DNA from: Parvularcula maris | GTDB taxonomy: Bacteria > Pseudomonadota > Alphaproteobacteria > Caulobacterales > Parvularculaceae | Length of the DNA: 64,000 nucleotides | Assembly (NCBI RefSeq): GCF_024505085.1 | Contig: NZ_JANIBC010000006.1 | Span: 1 to 64,000 of the forward strand | Reading direction: 5' to 3' | Part shown: in pieces, positions 1-8,939 of the stretch | Position numbering within the stretch: the first letter of the stretch is position 1 | Layout: each line of letters starts with the position of its first letter | Made by a program: the position numbers and the translations under genes | Notes under the pieces: generated by a model | Seen by the model: the letters and a program-made list of their open reading frames with translations, nothing else | Database searches by the model: none | Told to the model about the DNA's origin: nothing

Positions 1-215
1 AGCTTCGCTGTCCGGGATGACGGCGGGAGGAACTACGCTTACTGCATAGGAATGGTGGCCGCCTCCGGCGTCCACCCTACGGGCCGTCATTCCGGGGACG
101 CGAAGCGTAGCCCGGAACCCAGAACTGGGACCTTAGGAACAGAAGAGCCGCCCGGCAAACCCACCCGGACCGAGTCTGGGTTCCGGGCTCAGGCTCCGCC
201 TTCCCCGAAATAAGA
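1..215. repeat. Intergenic repeat family R3 (fragments)
   Basis: No gene is seen in the first 235 bases. The stretch holds several palindromic fragments built on the words CCGGGATGACGG (about 12-23), CCGTCATTCCGGGG (about 83-96), GCGAAGCGTAGCCCGGAACC (about 101-120) and GGGTTCCGGGCTC (about 178-190). Related fragments occur at 36527-36645 and 44237-44276, so this is a dispersed repeat. It lies downstream of the pleD stop codon. Confidence 0.6.
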
Positions 216-235
216 CAGCCAAGCCAAACCTACCT

Positions 236-1606
236 TCAGGCGGCAACCTCGGTGATCTGGTTCCGCCCGTTCTCCTTAGAGCGGTAGAGCGCCTCGTCCG
301 CCTTCTTCAGGATGCTGGCCAGGCTGTCGCCTTCGGACAGGCTCGCCATGCCGATGGACACGGTCACATCGAGGCGCTGGCCGTCGGCGAGGTGCACCCC
401 CTCCGCCGAGACGGCGCTCAGCACACGATCGGCGATCTCCTTAGCAGAGGCTCTCGGCGTGCGCGGCATGAGCACGGCGAACTCCTCGCCGCCCGTCCGG
501 CAGGCGAGGTCCGATCCCCGTACGGAGTGGGTGAGGCGGGAGGAGACCTCCTTGAGGACATCATCACCTGCCTCGTGGCCGTAGGTGTCGTTGACGAGCT
601 TGAAGTGGTCGATGTCGATCATCAGGCAGTGGAGGTCGTCCCCCGATGCCTTGGCCTCCTCGATCAGGCGGCTGCCCTGGTTGGCAAGGAAGCGCCGGTT
701 GTAGAGGCCGGTGAGCTGGTCGATGATCGCCAGCTCCATGGTCTGGTCGAAGCTAGCGCGCAGCTTCTCGATGGACCGCATACGCCGCACCTGGGTGCGG
801 ACGCGGGCGGCGAGCTCCTGAGCATCGACCGGCGCCATGATGTAGTCGGAGACGCCGAGGTCCAGGGCGCGGATGAGCTGCCTGGTCTGCTCCTGCTCGG
901 CGATGGCGAGCAGCGGCGCGAGGCGCGAGTTGTCGAAGGCGCGGATGGCCGAGCAGAGCCGTAAGGGATCGTAGCTCTCCATGCCGAGGTCGATGAAGAC
1001 GAGGTCCGGCTCGCCTCGGCGGATGGCTTCGAGCGCCATGCGGGCGTCCTCCTCATAGACCACGTTCATGTGCTTGGGCAGGTGCTCCGACCCCTGATCG
1101 AGGGCGGCGACGCGGCCCCGGTCGGTCACGGCGAGGATCGTCGCCTGCTCTTCGTCACCCCCGGCGAGGTCCGCCTTGCTCAGCACACCCATGGCCGCCC
1201 CGGCTGCATGGCGGTGGCGCAGCTCGTCCGTCATTTGCTTGAAGCGCGTCAGGGATTTTACACGGGCGAAGAGCGCGATGTCCTGGACGGGTTTGGTCAG
1301 AAAGTCGTCGGCCCCGGCCTGGAGGCCTGCCACACGGTCGGCCTGCTGGTCGAGAGCGGTCACCATCACCACGGGGATGTGCCAGGTGTCGTCGTGGGCC
1401 TTGAGCATCTCGCAGGTTTGGAACCCGTCGAGGCCGGGCATCATCACGTCGAGGAGGATGATATCGGGCTGCTGCTCGACGGCGATGTCGATCGCTTCCT
1501 GACCGGACAGCGCCGTCAGCACCTCGAAATACTCAGCCCGAAGCCTTGCTTCGAGGAGCTTCACATTCGGTTCGAGATCGTCGACGACGAGCACACGAGC
1601 TGTCAT
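236..1606 (-). CDS. pleD: PleD-type response regulator diguanylate cyclase
   Basis: A 456-residue protein with the PleD domain order: a receiver domain (about 1-125, phosphoacceptor Asp53 in LLDVMMPG, Lys105), a second receiver-like adaptor (about 155-275) and a GGDEF domain (about 290-455). The active-site signature is GGEEF (372-376). An RxxD product-inhibition site, RGSD (363-366), lies five residues before it as in PleD. It should make cyclic di-GMP from two GTP when phosphorylated and inhibit itself through the I-site. In Caulobacter PleD acts in pole development and is genetically tied to DivK, and here divK lies just upstream on the same strand (39-bp gap), so the two are probably co-transcribed. 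Confidence 0.95.
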   Translation of the reverse strand: MTARVLVVDDLEPNVKLLEARLRAEYFEVLTALSGQEAIDIAVEQQPDIILLDVMMPGLDGFQTCEMLKAHDDTWHIPVVMVTALDQQADRVAGLQAGADDFLTKPVQDIALFARVKSLTRFKQMTDELRHRHAAGAAMGVLSKADLAGGDEEQATILAVTDRGRVAALDQGSEHLPKHMNVVYEEDARMALEAIRRGEPDLVFIDLGMESYDPLRLCSAIRAFDNSRLAPLLAIAEQEQTRQLIRALDLGVSDYIMAPVDAQELAARVRTQVRRMRSIEKLRASFDQTMELAIIDQLTGLYNRRFLANQGSRLIEEAKASGDDLHCLMIDIDHFKLVNDTYGHEAGDDVLKEVSSRLTHSVRGSDLACRTGGEEFAVLMPRTPRASAKEIADRVLSAVSAEGVHLADGQRLDVTVSIGMASLSEGDSLASILKKADEALYRSKENGRNQITEVAA

Positions 1607-1645
1607 AGCGTCCCCAGGCGCGGGCGGATCCCGCGGGGCTTATGG

Positions 1646-2020
1646 CTAGGACAAAACCCTTTTTACTTTCTCAAGAAACTCGGTGACGCTGATCGGTTTC
1701 GCCAGATAATCGTCGCAACCCGCAGCCCTGATACGCTCCTCGTCGTCGCGCATGGCGAAGGCGGTCACGGCGATGACGGGGATATCGCGGATCTCCGGAT
1801 CGGCCTTGAGCTCCTTGGTGACCTCCAGGCCGGACTTCTCAGGGAGCTGGATGTCCATGATGATGAGGTCGGGCCGCTCGTCCTTGACCAGTTGATAGGC
1901 CTCGGTCCCCCGCCCCGTCTGCACGATGCGGTAGCCCTGTACCTCTAGCAGGTCGTGAAAGAGCTTCATGTTCAGCTCGTTGTCCTCGACCACCAGGATG
2001 GTTTTCTGCTGCTCTTGCAT
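1646..2020 (-). CDS. divK: Single-domain response regulator DivK
   Basis: A 124-residue stand-alone receiver domain. The acidic pair is in VVEDNE, the phosphoacceptor is Asp56 (IIMDIQLP), and the conserved Thr86 and Lys108 (LAKPIS) are present. There is no output domain, which fits DivK, the diffusible regulator that links the PleC/DivJ kinases to the DivL-CckA-CtrA pathway. The frame stays open upstream to about 2278, but that part is low-complexity and overlaps dinB on the other strand. I chose the ATG at 2020 because it starts directly at the receiver fold and gives the normal family length. It is followed by pleD, the standard alphaproteobacterial arrangement. Confidence 0.93.
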   Translation of the reverse strand: MQEQQKTILVVEDNELNMKLFHDLLEVQGYRIVQTGRGTEAYQLVKDERPDLIIMDIQLPEKSGLEVTKELKADPEIRDIPVIAVTAFAMRDDEERIRAAGCDDYLAKPISVTEFLEKVKRVLS

Positions 2021-2087
2021 CCGTATATCCTTCTGCAGAAGCCCATGACGCGGGCTTTGCATCCCTGGCCTAGAAAGTTGCACTTGA

Positions 2088-3389
2088 ATGGTCGAGCTTA
2101 AACGATCGTTGATGACAGCTCCCGCAGCTATCTGCATTGGATGCGGCGCCGTGGTGCCTGCCGGAGAGGACGAGCACTGCCAGGGCCACCGGGTGCTGGA
2201 GCATCCTGAGCTCGCCGCCCTCTCCATCGCCCATGTGGACTGCGACGCCTTCTTCGCTAGCGTGGAGAAGCGGGACAATCCCGAGCTGGCTCACCAGCCC
2301 GTCGTCGTTGGCGGCGGGGAGCGGGGCGTCGTCGCCGCCGCCTGCTACATCGCCAGGACCTACGGCGTGCGCTCCGCCATGCCTGCGTTCCAGGCCAAGA
2401 GGCTCTGTCCCAACGCCGTCTTCGTGAGGCCGCGATTCGAGGCCTATAAGGAGGCTTCGATGAAGGTCCGGACGGCCATGGAGGATCTGACGCCGCTGGT
2501 GCAGATGGTCTCCGTCGACGAGGCCTATCTCGACCTCACCGGCACCGCCCGGCTTCACGGCAAGGTACCCGCCGCCTCCCTGGTCGCCCTGCAGCGGCGG
2601 ATCGAAGCGGAGGTGGGTGTCACGGTCTCCGTCGGCCTCAGCCACAACAAGTCCCTCGCCAAGATGGCCTCCGACCTCGACAAGCCGCGCGGCTTCGCGG
2701 TGATCGGCGAGGAAGAGACCCTGCGCTTCCTCGCCCCCCTGCCCGTCTTACAGATGCAGGGGGTCGGGCGCTCCTTCGCGGCGAAACTGGAGCGCGACGG
2801 CATCGCGACGATCGGTGACCTGCAGCGGCGGGAAGCACGCGACCTGGTCGAGCGCTACGGCGAGATGGGGCTGAAGCTCCACTACCGCTGCCGCGGCCGG
2901 GACAACCGGCCGGTGACGACGGTGCGTGAGACGAAGTCGATCTCCGGCGAGACCACTTTCTCAAAGGACACGGGCGACCCGGCGGTCCTCGAGGACAAGC
3001 TCTACGCCATGGCCCAGAAAACGGCCCTGCGCGCCAAAGAGAAGGGCTATGCCGGGACGGTGGTCACGGTGAAGCTCAAGACCGCGCGGTTTAAGAGCCT
3101 GACCAGGCGCAAGACTTTGGGCGTTGCGACGAACCTCGCCGAAGTGCTGTTCGCGGAGGGGCAGGCGCTGCTCCATGAGGAGCTGAGAAAGAACCCCTCC
3201 CTCACCTACCGCCTCATCGGCATCGGCATCAGCGAGCTCGTCACCACGGCGGCCATGAAACAGGACCTTGCCTATCCCGAGGAACGCGAGAAACTAGAGG
3301 CCAAGGAAGACGCACTCGGTCGGCTCCGCCAGCGCTTCGGCTCGCAGGTGATCGGCACGATGCGCGACAGGAGGACTGCCAAGAAGTGA
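2088..3389 (+). CDS. dinB: DNA polymerase IV (Y family)
   Basis: A 433-residue Y-family translesion polymerase. The catalytic palm motifs are [12 protein letters not shown] (first Asp) and [11 protein letters not shown] (Asp-Glu). The helix-hairpin-helix thumb and little-finger regions follow, with the total length slightly above E. coli DinB (351) because of an N-terminal extension. That extension carries Cys16, Cys19, Cys31 and His34 in a C-x2-C-x11-C-x2-H pattern ahead of the RVLEHPEL linker; related Cys-rich extensions occur in other alphaproteobacterial Pol IV proteins. The start could also be the ATG at 2112; neither start has a strong Shine-Dalgarno. The 3' end overlaps the next gene by four bases (GTGA), so the two are translationally coupled. 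No LexA box was recognised upstream. Confidence 0.93.
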   Translation: MVELKRSLMTAPAAICIGCGAVVPAGEDEHCQGHRVLEHPELAALSIAHVDCDAFFASVEKRDNPELAHQPVVVGGGERGVVAAACYIARTYGVRSAMPAFQAKRLCPNAVFVRPRFEAYKEASMKVRTAMEDLTPLVQMVSVDEAYLDLTGTARLHGKVPAASLVALQRRIEAEVGVTVSVGLSHNKSLAKMASDLDKPRGFAVIGEEETLRFLAPLPVLQMQGVGRSFAAKLERDGIATIGDLQRREARDLVERYGEMGLKLHYRCRGRDNRPVTTVRETKSISGETTFSKDTGDPAVLEDKLYAMAQKTALRAKEKGYAGTVVTVKLKTARFKSLTRRKTLGVATNLAEVLFAEGQALLHEELRKNPSLTYRLIGIGISELVTTAAMKQDLAYPEEREKLEAKEDALGRLRQRFGSQVIGTMRDRRTAKK

Positions 3390-3847
3390 CCACCGTCGAA
3401 GAGAAACTGGCCGAGAAGGGCTACACCCTCCCCGAGCCTGCAGCGCCGCTGGCCAGCTATGTGCCGTTCGTCAAATCCAGGAACCTGCTCTTCATCTCAG
3501 GCCAGCTTCCCATGCAGAACGGCGAGATCATGACTGGTCATGTGGGTACGGATCTTTCGGTCGAGGAAGGCGCGAAGGCGGCGGAGCTCTGCGCCGTGAA
3601 CATCATCGCCCAGATCGGTGCCGCCCTGACCCGCGACTTCGGACGCCTGCGCGACGTGGTGAAGCTCGAAGGCTTCGTTTCCTGCGGCCCGGACTTCACC
3701 CAGCACCCCGAGGTCATCAACGGGGCCTCCGAACTCTTCGCCCATGTGTTCTGCAGCCGCGGCAGCCACTGCCGCACCGCCGTCGGCGTACCCTCCCTAC
3801 CCAGGGGCGCGGCGGTGGAGATCGCGGCGGTCATCTCCATCGACTAG
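3386..3847 (+). CDS. RidA/YjgF-family protein
   Basis: A 153-residue RidA-like protein of the longer (about 150-residue) subgroup. The C-terminal signature CRTAVGVPSLPRGAAVEI contains the conserved Arg that binds the carboxylate of imine or enamine intermediates in RidA deaminases. The N-terminal part (SRNLLFISGQLPMQNGEI) also matches the fold. The start is GTG at 3386, overlapping the dinB stop, with GGAGG about ten bases upstream. Its own reaction is not fixed: subgroup members may deaminate 2-aminoacrylate or have other roles. The last 51 bases overlap the 3' end of lpxB on the opposite strand. Confidence 0.85.
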   Translation: MTTVEEKLAEKGYTLPEPAAPLASYVPFVKSRNLLFISGQLPMQNGEIMTGHVGTDLSVEEGAKAAELCAVNIIAQIGAALTRDFGRLRDVVKLEGFVSCGPDFTQHPEVINGASELFAHVFCSRGSHCRTAVGVPSLPRGAAVEIAAVISID

Positions 3848-4975
3848 GCGCAGCACGGCTTCAGCCGCAGCCGATGCCGCGTCCTTCGAGCCGAGGAGCT
3901 GCGGCAGCAGCCTGCGAAACGCAGAGACCTGGAGCCGCTTCGCCTCGTCGTCCTGCAGCAGGCGGACGATATCCGCGCTGAGCTGGATAGGTGTGGCCTC
4001 TTCCTGCAAGCGCTCGGGCACCACGGCTTCGCCTGCGGCAACGTTGAGGATGGTGACGTAGGGGCTGGTGATGACCCTTCGCGCCCAGGCCGCCACCAGG
4101 GGGCCGACCTTGTAGGTCACGACCATCGGCGTGCCGGTCAGCGCCAGCTCTGTCGTGACCGTGCCGGACGCAGCGAGCGCCACGTCCCCTGCATCGAAGG
4201 CGTTGAAGCGGTCCGTGGGCGGTACGATGATGATGTCCGCGTCCCACTTGCTGACCTGGCTGCGGACGTAGTCCTCGACCGATGGCGCTGCGATGATGGC
4301 GGCACGTAGTCCCTTGATCCGCTCGCACACCTCCTCGAAGCTCTCGCGGTAGATGGGAAGGAGCTTCTTGATCTCGCCCATACGGCTGCCGGGGAGAAGA
4401 AGAAGCAGGGGCTCGTCCTTGAGGCCGTAGCGCGCCCTGAAATGGGGGCCGGAGCGGGGCTGCTCTGCGGCGTACTGAAAGTTCGGGTTGCCGACGAACT
4501 CGGCGCTCCCTCCCGCCTTCTCGAACCACACGGGCTCGAAGGGAAGTAGGCAGAGAAGATGGTCGAAGAGCCCTGCAGCCGTTTCGGCCCGTTCAGGTCG
4601 GGACGCCCAGACCTGGGGCGCTGCGAACTTGACGAGCTTCGTCTCGGGCGAGGTCTTGCGCAGACGCTCCGCCGCCATTTTAGAGAAGACCCAACTGTCG
4701 ATCAGCACCGCAGCGTCGGGTACTTCGGCAGCCGCCATCAGACCGAGTTTGCCAACCAGCTTCTTCGCCCGCGGAAGAGCCGCCAGAGCGTCGATCGGCC
4801 CCATGACGGCCAGCTTCTCCGTCGAGAGATCGCCTTGCAGTCCGGCGCGCCGCATCGCCTCGCCCCCTGCGCCGACAAAGCGGATGCCGGGACGCCGCTC
4901 CGCAAGGGCCTCCATGATCCGTGCGCCGAGGGCGTCTCCCGACGGCTCCGCAGCGGTGAGGAGGATGGTGGTCAT
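3797..4975 (-). CDS. lpxB: Lipid-A-disaccharide synthase
   Basis: A 392-residue GT19 enzyme that condenses UDP-2,3-diacylglucosamine with lipid X to give the tetraacyl disaccharide of lipid A at the inner membrane face. The N-terminus has the AEPSGDALGA signature and VGAGGEAM; the body carries the family blocks LPGSRMGEI and VTYKVGPLVAAWA. It is the last gene of the envelope cluster and starts four bases inside lpxI (ATGA overlap). The C-terminal 15-20 residues (GDDRRDLHRRAPG) are basic and overlap ridA antisense, so the true stop may have drifted outward compared with homologues. Confidence 0.95.
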   Translation of the reverse strand: MTTILLTAAEPSGDALGARIMEALAERRPGIRFVGAGGEAMRRAGLQGDLSTEKLAVMGPIDALAALPRAKKLVGKLGLMAAAEVPDAAVLIDSWVFSKMAAERLRKTSPETKLVKFAAPQVWASRPERAETAAGLFDHLLCLLPFEPVWFEKAGGSAEFVGNPNFQYAAEQPRSGPHFRARYGLKDEPLLLLLPGSRMGEIKKLLPIYRESFEEVCERIKGLRAAIIAAPSVEDYVRSQVSKWDADIIIVPPTDRFNAFDAGDVALAASGTVTTELALTGTPMVVTYKVGPLVAAWARRVITSPYVTILNVAAGEAVVPERLQEEATPIQLSADIVRLLQDDEAKRLQVSAFRRLLPQLLGSKDAASAAAEAVLRLVDGDDRRDLHRRAPG

Positions 4976-5850
4976 GCTTCCTCCACCGAAGAGACTCCGT
5001 AGACGTACAGGCCCAGCTCATCGGCGAGACGCAACGTCTCCTCTCGGTCCACCAGCAGAGCAAGCCCCGCCCCGACGGCGATACCCTTGAGCCCCGCCGC
5101 GTGGACATGCCGGACGGTGGCGGGACCGATGGTGGGCAGATCCACGCGAAGCTCCTGTCCGGGCTTGGGCATCTTCACCAGGACGCCGGACCGCACGCTC
5201 TTCTCTCCCGGCTCTCCACCCTTCAGCGTATCGGGCAGCTCGGCCACGCGGGCCAGCATCCGGTCGGTCCCCTCGGCTGCCTCCACGGCCAGCACGAAGC
5301 CTCGCCGCACCACCACCCCTTGCGCCACGTCGAACGGGCCGAGCGCCTTGACGATGGCTGCCCCCTTCTCGATATCGGCGAGATCCTCCGCACTCGGCTC
5401 GGTGCGGCCGATAGCGCCGCTGGGCATGGAGAGAGAGCCTGCTGCCTCATGCGCGCCGATGACCCTGAACCCGGCCTGCTCGAAGCTTTCGACCATCACG
5501 TCGAGAATGGCGCCGTCCCCCCTTCGCGCGGCAGCCGCCACCTTCGGCAGCAGGCGCATCCCGCCCCAGTCGAGGCGAAGCTTCGCCAGATTAGGCCGCA
5601 GCACGTGACCGGCAAAGCAGACCGCATCGCAGCCGGCCTTCTTCAGCCCCCGGATGACGCCGCCGACCTCACCGACGCCGGCGCGCATCTGCTCGAAGCG
5701 CTCGGGAGGGGCCTCTTCGGTCAGCGCACAGAAAAAGGGTTTTCGACCCGCCTCGATCTCGGCATCGGCGATGCGGATAGGCAGGTCGCCGCTTCCCGCG
5801 ACGATGCCCAGCCGCTGCCAACCCGCGGCGGCTACTGGCCCGGCAGGCAA
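4972..5850 (-). CDS. lpxI: UDP-2,3-diacylglucosamine diphosphatase LpxI
   Basis: A 292-residue LpxI/DUF1009 protein. It hydrolyses UDP-2,3-diacylglucosamine to lipid X and UMP, the step done by LpxH in E. coli. Recognisable parts are the N-terminal LGIVAGSGDLPIRIA block, GCDAVCFAGHVLRP and the C-terminal PTIGPATVRHVHAAGLKGIA block. Position between lpxA and lpxB is diagnostic for alphaproteobacteria, where LpxI was first described in Caulobacter. It overlaps lpxA by 19 bases at its start and lpxB by 4 at its end, so it is part of one translated unit. Confidence 0.95.
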   Translation of the reverse strand: MPAGPVAAAGWQRLGIVAGSGDLPIRIADAEIEAGRKPFFCALTEEAPPERFEQMRAGVGEVGGVIRGLKKAGCDAVCFAGHVLRPNLAKLRLDWGGMRLLPKVAAAARRGDGAILDVMVESFEQAGFRVIGAHEAAGSLSMPSGAIGRTEPSAEDLADIEKGAAIVKALGPFDVAQGVVVRRGFVLAVEAAEGTDRMLARVAELPDTLKGGEPGEKSVRSGVLVKMPKPGQELRVDLPTIGPATVRHVHAAGLKGIAVGAGLALLVDREETLRLADELGLYVYGVSSVEEA

Positions 5851-6623
5851 AGCGAACGGTCCTTCGCCGCGCGCATGAAGGTGACCATCTCCATCACCTC
5901 GGGCACCTCACCGTAGGCCTCGACGCAGTCATCGATCCGCTCCTGCAGCGTCCCCTCGGGGGCGAACAGCATGCGGTAGGCGGCTCTGATGGCGTGGATG
6001 GTCTTGCGCGGCATGCCCCGGCGCTTCATCCCGACGATGTTGAGCCCCTCGAGCTTCGCCCTGTTCCCGAAGACCGAGCCGTAGGGGATGATGTCACCGG
6101 TGACGATGGCCCCGCCGCCGACAAAGGCGTAGTTGCCGATGCGGCTGAACTGGTGGATGGCGACGAGCCCTGAGATGAAGACGCCGTCGCCGATATGGAT
6201 ATGGCCGCCCAGGGTGGCGTTGTTCGCCATGATGATCCGGTCACCGAGGATGCAGTCGTGGGCGATGTGGGCACCCACCATGAAGAGGCAGTCGTCGCCC
6301 ACCACGGTCTCGCCGCCGCCCTGCACCGTGCCGGGGTTCATCGTCACATGCTCCCTGATCTGGTTGCGCCTGCCCACCTTCAGCGTGGTCGGCTCGCCCT
6401 TGTAGCTAAGGTGTTGGGGCGGCGTGCCGAGGACCGCGAAGGGCATGATCTCGGTCTCCTCGCCCACCTCGGTGTGGCCAAGGACCACCGCGTGCGGATG
6501 AAGCTTGACGCGGTCGTGGAGCCTTACATGGGCGCCGACATGGACGAAGGGTGCGATCTCGACCCCCTCGCCGATCTCAGCGCCCTCCTCCACGATGGCG
6601 CGTGGATGGATGCCGGCGGTCAT
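5832..6623 (-). CDS. lpxA: UDP-GlcNAc O-acyltransferase
   Basis: A 263-residue left-handed beta-helix acyltransferase that puts a 3-hydroxyacyl chain on UDP-GlcNAc, the first step of lipid A synthesis. Hexapeptide repeats fill residues 1-190; the catalytic base is His122 in the AHDC motif, and the LpxA landmark NIVGMKRRGM precedes the helical C-terminal domain. Length and motifs match E. coli LpxA (262). It overlaps fabZ by four bases at the start (ATGA) and lpxI at the end. Confidence 0.97.
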   Translation of the reverse strand: MTAGIHPRAIVEEGAEIGEGVEIAPFVHVGAHVRLHDRVKLHPHAVVLGHTEVGEETEIMPFAVLGTPPQHLSYKGEPTTLKVGRRNQIREHVTMNPGTVQGGGETVVGDDCLFMVGAHIAHDCILGDRIIMANNATLGGHIHIGDGVFISGLVAIHQFSRIGNYAFVGGGAIVTGDIIPYGSVFGNRAKLEGLNIVGMKRRGMPRKTIHAIRAAYRMLFAPEGTLQERIDDCVEAYGEVPEVMEMVTFMRAAKDRSLCLPGQ

Positions 6624-7087
6624 TTCGGCTCCGTCAGCATGGCCTTGAACTCGGCCTCGGCGACGACCTTGCCGTCGACCTTGGCGATGCCTTCGTACTT
6701 CCAGACGGGCGGGCGCTTGGTCGCCGTGCGGACATGGAGCTCGAGAACGTCGCCTGGCACGACAGGCTTGCGGAACTTCGCCTTCTCCACCCCCATGAAG
6801 AGTACCACCTTGCCGTCCGTGTCGAGCTTTTCGCCGTAGGCGGTGTAGGCGGCTGCGGCCTGCGCCATCGCTTCGATGATCAGCACGCCGGGCATGACCG
6901 GCATCTCCGGGAAGTGGCCTTCGAAATAGGGCTCGTTGTTGGTGACGTTCTTAATGCCCACCGCACCGTTATCCGTCGTGACACGGACGAGCTTGTCGAT
7001 CATCAGGAAAGGGAAGCGGTGCGGCAGGACCTTTTTGATGCCGGTGACATCGAGATCGGGGAGGTATTCTTGGTCTTGTTCGCTCAT
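6620..7087 (-). CDS. fabZ: 3-hydroxyacyl-ACP dehydratase FabZ
   Basis: A 155-residue hot-dog-fold dehydratase. The central-helix signature GHFPEMPVMPGVLIIEAMAQ gives catalytic His58 and Glu72. It dehydrates 3-hydroxyacyl-ACP in fatty acid elongation and competes with LpxA/LpxD for the same substrate, which explains its place between the two lpx genes. It is one base away from lpxD and overlaps lpxA by four bases, so expression is tightly coupled. Confidence 0.97.
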   Translation of the reverse strand: MSEQDQEYLPDLDVTGIKKVLPHRFPFLMIDKLVRVTTDNGAVGIKNVTNNEPYFEGHFPEMPVMPGVLIIEAMAQAAAAYTAYGEKLDTDGKVVLFMGVEKAKFRKPVVPGDVLELHVRTATKRPPVWKYEGIAKVDGKVVAEAEFKAMLTEPK

Positions 7088-7088
7088 C

Positions 7089-8078
7089 CTATTTCCCGTT
7101 CGCTAGGCGCCCGAGGGCAGCCGTTTCCTTCATCCACTGACGCATGGGTTTGGCCGGTGTGCCGCCGACCTTACCGCCTGGCTCCACGTCGCGCATCAGG
7201 CCAGCCTTGGCGGCGATGACCGCACCGTCACCGATATGAAGGTGATCGGCCATGCCGACCTGCCCGCCCATCATGACGTAGTCACCGATCGTGCAGGAGC
7301 CCGAGATGCCGGTCTGGCTGGCGATCAGGACACCGCGGCCGATGCGGCAGTTGTGAGCCACCTGGCAGAGATTGTCGATCTTCGTCAGATCACCGATCAC
7401 CGTGTCCGACAGCATGCCCCTGTCCACGGTCGTCAGGGCACCGATATCCACTTCGTCGCCGATCCGAACCGCGCCGAGCTGGGGCACCCTTTGCGGGCCG
7501 GTCTCCCCTGCCGTGTAGCCGAACCCGGCCTCGCCGATCTTCGCGCCCGCGTGGATGCGGCAGTTCTTGCCGAGGGTCGCGTGGGTGATCGAGACCTGAG
7601 CGGCAAGAGACGTTCCGTCCCCTATGACGACCCCTGGACCGACGAAGCTTCCCGGTCCGATGACGACATTCGCTCCGAGCACGGCGGAGGGGTCGATGAC
7701 GGCGCTCTGATGAATGCGGCAGGCTTCTCCGCGTTCTCCAGGGCCCTCGCCTTCAAGCCCCTCTTCGGCGAAACTCGTGAACATGGCCGCCGCGATCTTC
7801 GAGAAGGCCAGTTTCGGTGAGCGCGCCTCCAAGACTGCACCCGGAAAGTCCTCGCAAACGCTCGCTTGGCCTTCGGGGACGATCAGCGCAACCGCGGGAG
7901 CAGGCGCACCTTTCAGCTTCTCGGCGAAGACCAGGGCGCCGTCGCCGCCAGTGCTCAGCTCCGCGACGGTTTCAACGCTACCGCTTCCCCGAACGATCTC
8001 GGCCCCGCCGATCTCGGCCGCTTCAGCGATGCTGAGCACACCGTTCCGGCGAAAGAACCGCGGGTCAGGGAAGATCAT
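7089..8078 (-). CDS. lpxD: UDP-3-O-acylglucosamine N-acyltransferase
   Basis: A 329-residue LpxD. An N-terminal uridine-binding domain (about 1-100) precedes a left-handed beta-helix with hexapeptide repeats (about 120-290) and a C-terminal helix ([11 protein letters not shown]). The AHNC catalytic-His segment is visible ([13 protein letters not shown]). It adds the N-linked 3-hydroxyacyl chain from acyl-ACP, the third step of lipid A synthesis. The gap to the upstream ompH gene (90 bp) holds a GC-rich hairpin, so part of the transcripts may stop before lpxD. Confidence 0.96.
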   Translation of the reverse strand: MIFPDPRFFRRNGVLSIAEAAEIGGAEIVRGSGSVETVAELSTGGDGALVFAEKLKGAPAPAVALIVPEGQASVCEDFPGAVLEARSPKLAFSKIAAAMFTSFAEEGLEGEGPGERGEACRIHQSAVIDPSAVLGANVVIGPGSFVGPGVVIGDGTSLAAQVSITHATLGKNCRIHAGAKIGEAGFGYTAGETGPQRVPQLGAVRIGDEVDIGALTTVDRGMLSDTVIGDLTKIDNLCQVAHNCRIGRGVLIASQTGISGSCTIGDYVMMGGQVGMADHLHIGDGAVIAAKAGLMRDVEPGGKVGGTPAKPMRQWMKETAALGRLANGK

Positions 8079-8099
8079 AGGGTCTCCAGATACAGTAAA

Positions 8100-8118
8100 G
8101 GCGGGCCTAGAGCCCGCC
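8100..8118 (-). terminator. Hairpin between ompH and lpxD, weak terminator or attenuator
   Basis: A perfect 7-bp stem (GGCGGGC / GCCCGCC) with a 5-base loop lies in the 90-bp ompH-lpxD gap. Reading on the minus strand it is followed by TTTACTGT, which is too short a T run for a strong intrinsic terminator. It could reduce lpxD-lpxB transcription relative to bamA or be an RNA processing or stability element. Confidence 0.4.
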
Positions 8119-8168
8119 TCGTGATTTGTGAAGGCCAGTAGCCACTAGCCGCTCCGCACCGAAGGCGG

Positions 8169-8834
8169 TTACTGGTTCTCGCCAGCGGGGACCGCCTGTG
8201 CCGGCTGCTGCTGGGCGGCCGCGGCGGCCTGGGCGGCCTGCTGCTGCGCCCGCTGCTGGGCCAGAAGCTGGCCTTGCAGGTCCGGCTTCACCACGTCGAT
8301 GGAGGTCACTTCCTCATCGAGAGCGGCGATGAGCGCCTCGGTGATGTCGCCTTCCTCGTTGGAGAACAGGACGTTCTGCTTCTCCATCAGGACGAAACCG
8401 CCGCGCTCTTCGTACAGGTCCTCGGACAGAGGCTCCCACTCCTCGGCCAGCTCGGCGATGGCGTTGGCGCGGGCCTGCTGCAGCTCGGCCTGACGGATCT
8501 GCTGGAGCTGTTCGAGCCCCTGGGCCTTCTGGCGCAGGAACTGGACCCGGCGGGCCAGCTCTTCCTCGCTGTAGTTCTCCCGGTCGGCCTGCAATTGCTG
8601 ACCTTCGGCCTCGATCTGGGCCTGAATGGTCTGAAGTTCCGTGGCGACTTCCTCGCCGAGCTTCTTGAGCTGCTCGTCGATGGACTTGCCCGCTTCGCTT
8701 TCGAGCAGCACCTTCTGCTGGTCGAGGAAGAGGATGTTGGCCTTGCCGCCGTCCCGGCCCGCAACGACCGTTCCGCCGAAGAAACCGACGACGAGCGCAA
8801 CCGCCGCGGCAATGATGATCTTGAGAATGTTCAT
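8169..8834 (-). CDS. OmpH/Skp-family periplasmic chaperone
   Basis: A 221-residue protein with an N-terminal hydrophobic export segment (about 1-25, IIIAAAVALVVGFFGGTVVA), then a long charged alpha-helical coiled-coil region (about 45-150, rich in Glu, Gln and Leu) typical of Skp, and an unusual Ala/Gln-rich tail (about 185-221). Skp-like chaperones hold unfolded outer-membrane proteins in the periplasm for the BAM complex. The location directly after bamA in the operon supports this. The uncleaved-looking first helix and the AQ-rich tail differ from E. coli Skp (161 residues), so it may be membrane-anchored. Confidence 0.88.
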   Translation of the reverse strand: MNILKIIIAAAVALVVGFFGGTVVAGRDGGKANILFLDQQKVLLESEAGKSIDEQLKKLGEEVATELQTIQAQIEAEGQQLQADRENYSEEELARRVQFLRQKAQGLEQLQQIRQAELQQARANAIAELAEEWEPLSEDLYEERGGFVLMEKQNVLFSNEEGDITEALIAALDEEVTSIDVVKPDLQGQLLAQQRAQQQAAQAAAAAQQQPAQAVPAGENQ

Positions 8835-8939
8835 GATGGTGCTCTGCCCGTACTAACGTTCGCGTGACACATGGCAAAGACTTCCCGTTTAGGAAAGCCA
8901 TTGCCGATTAAACTTATGCTAGCGGGTAAGTTCCGCCCC

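Noticed and set aside
2021-2278. Longer DivK frame to 2278
   Set aside because: The added residues are Ser/Thr/Trp-rich, antisense to dinB and absent from the DivK family.
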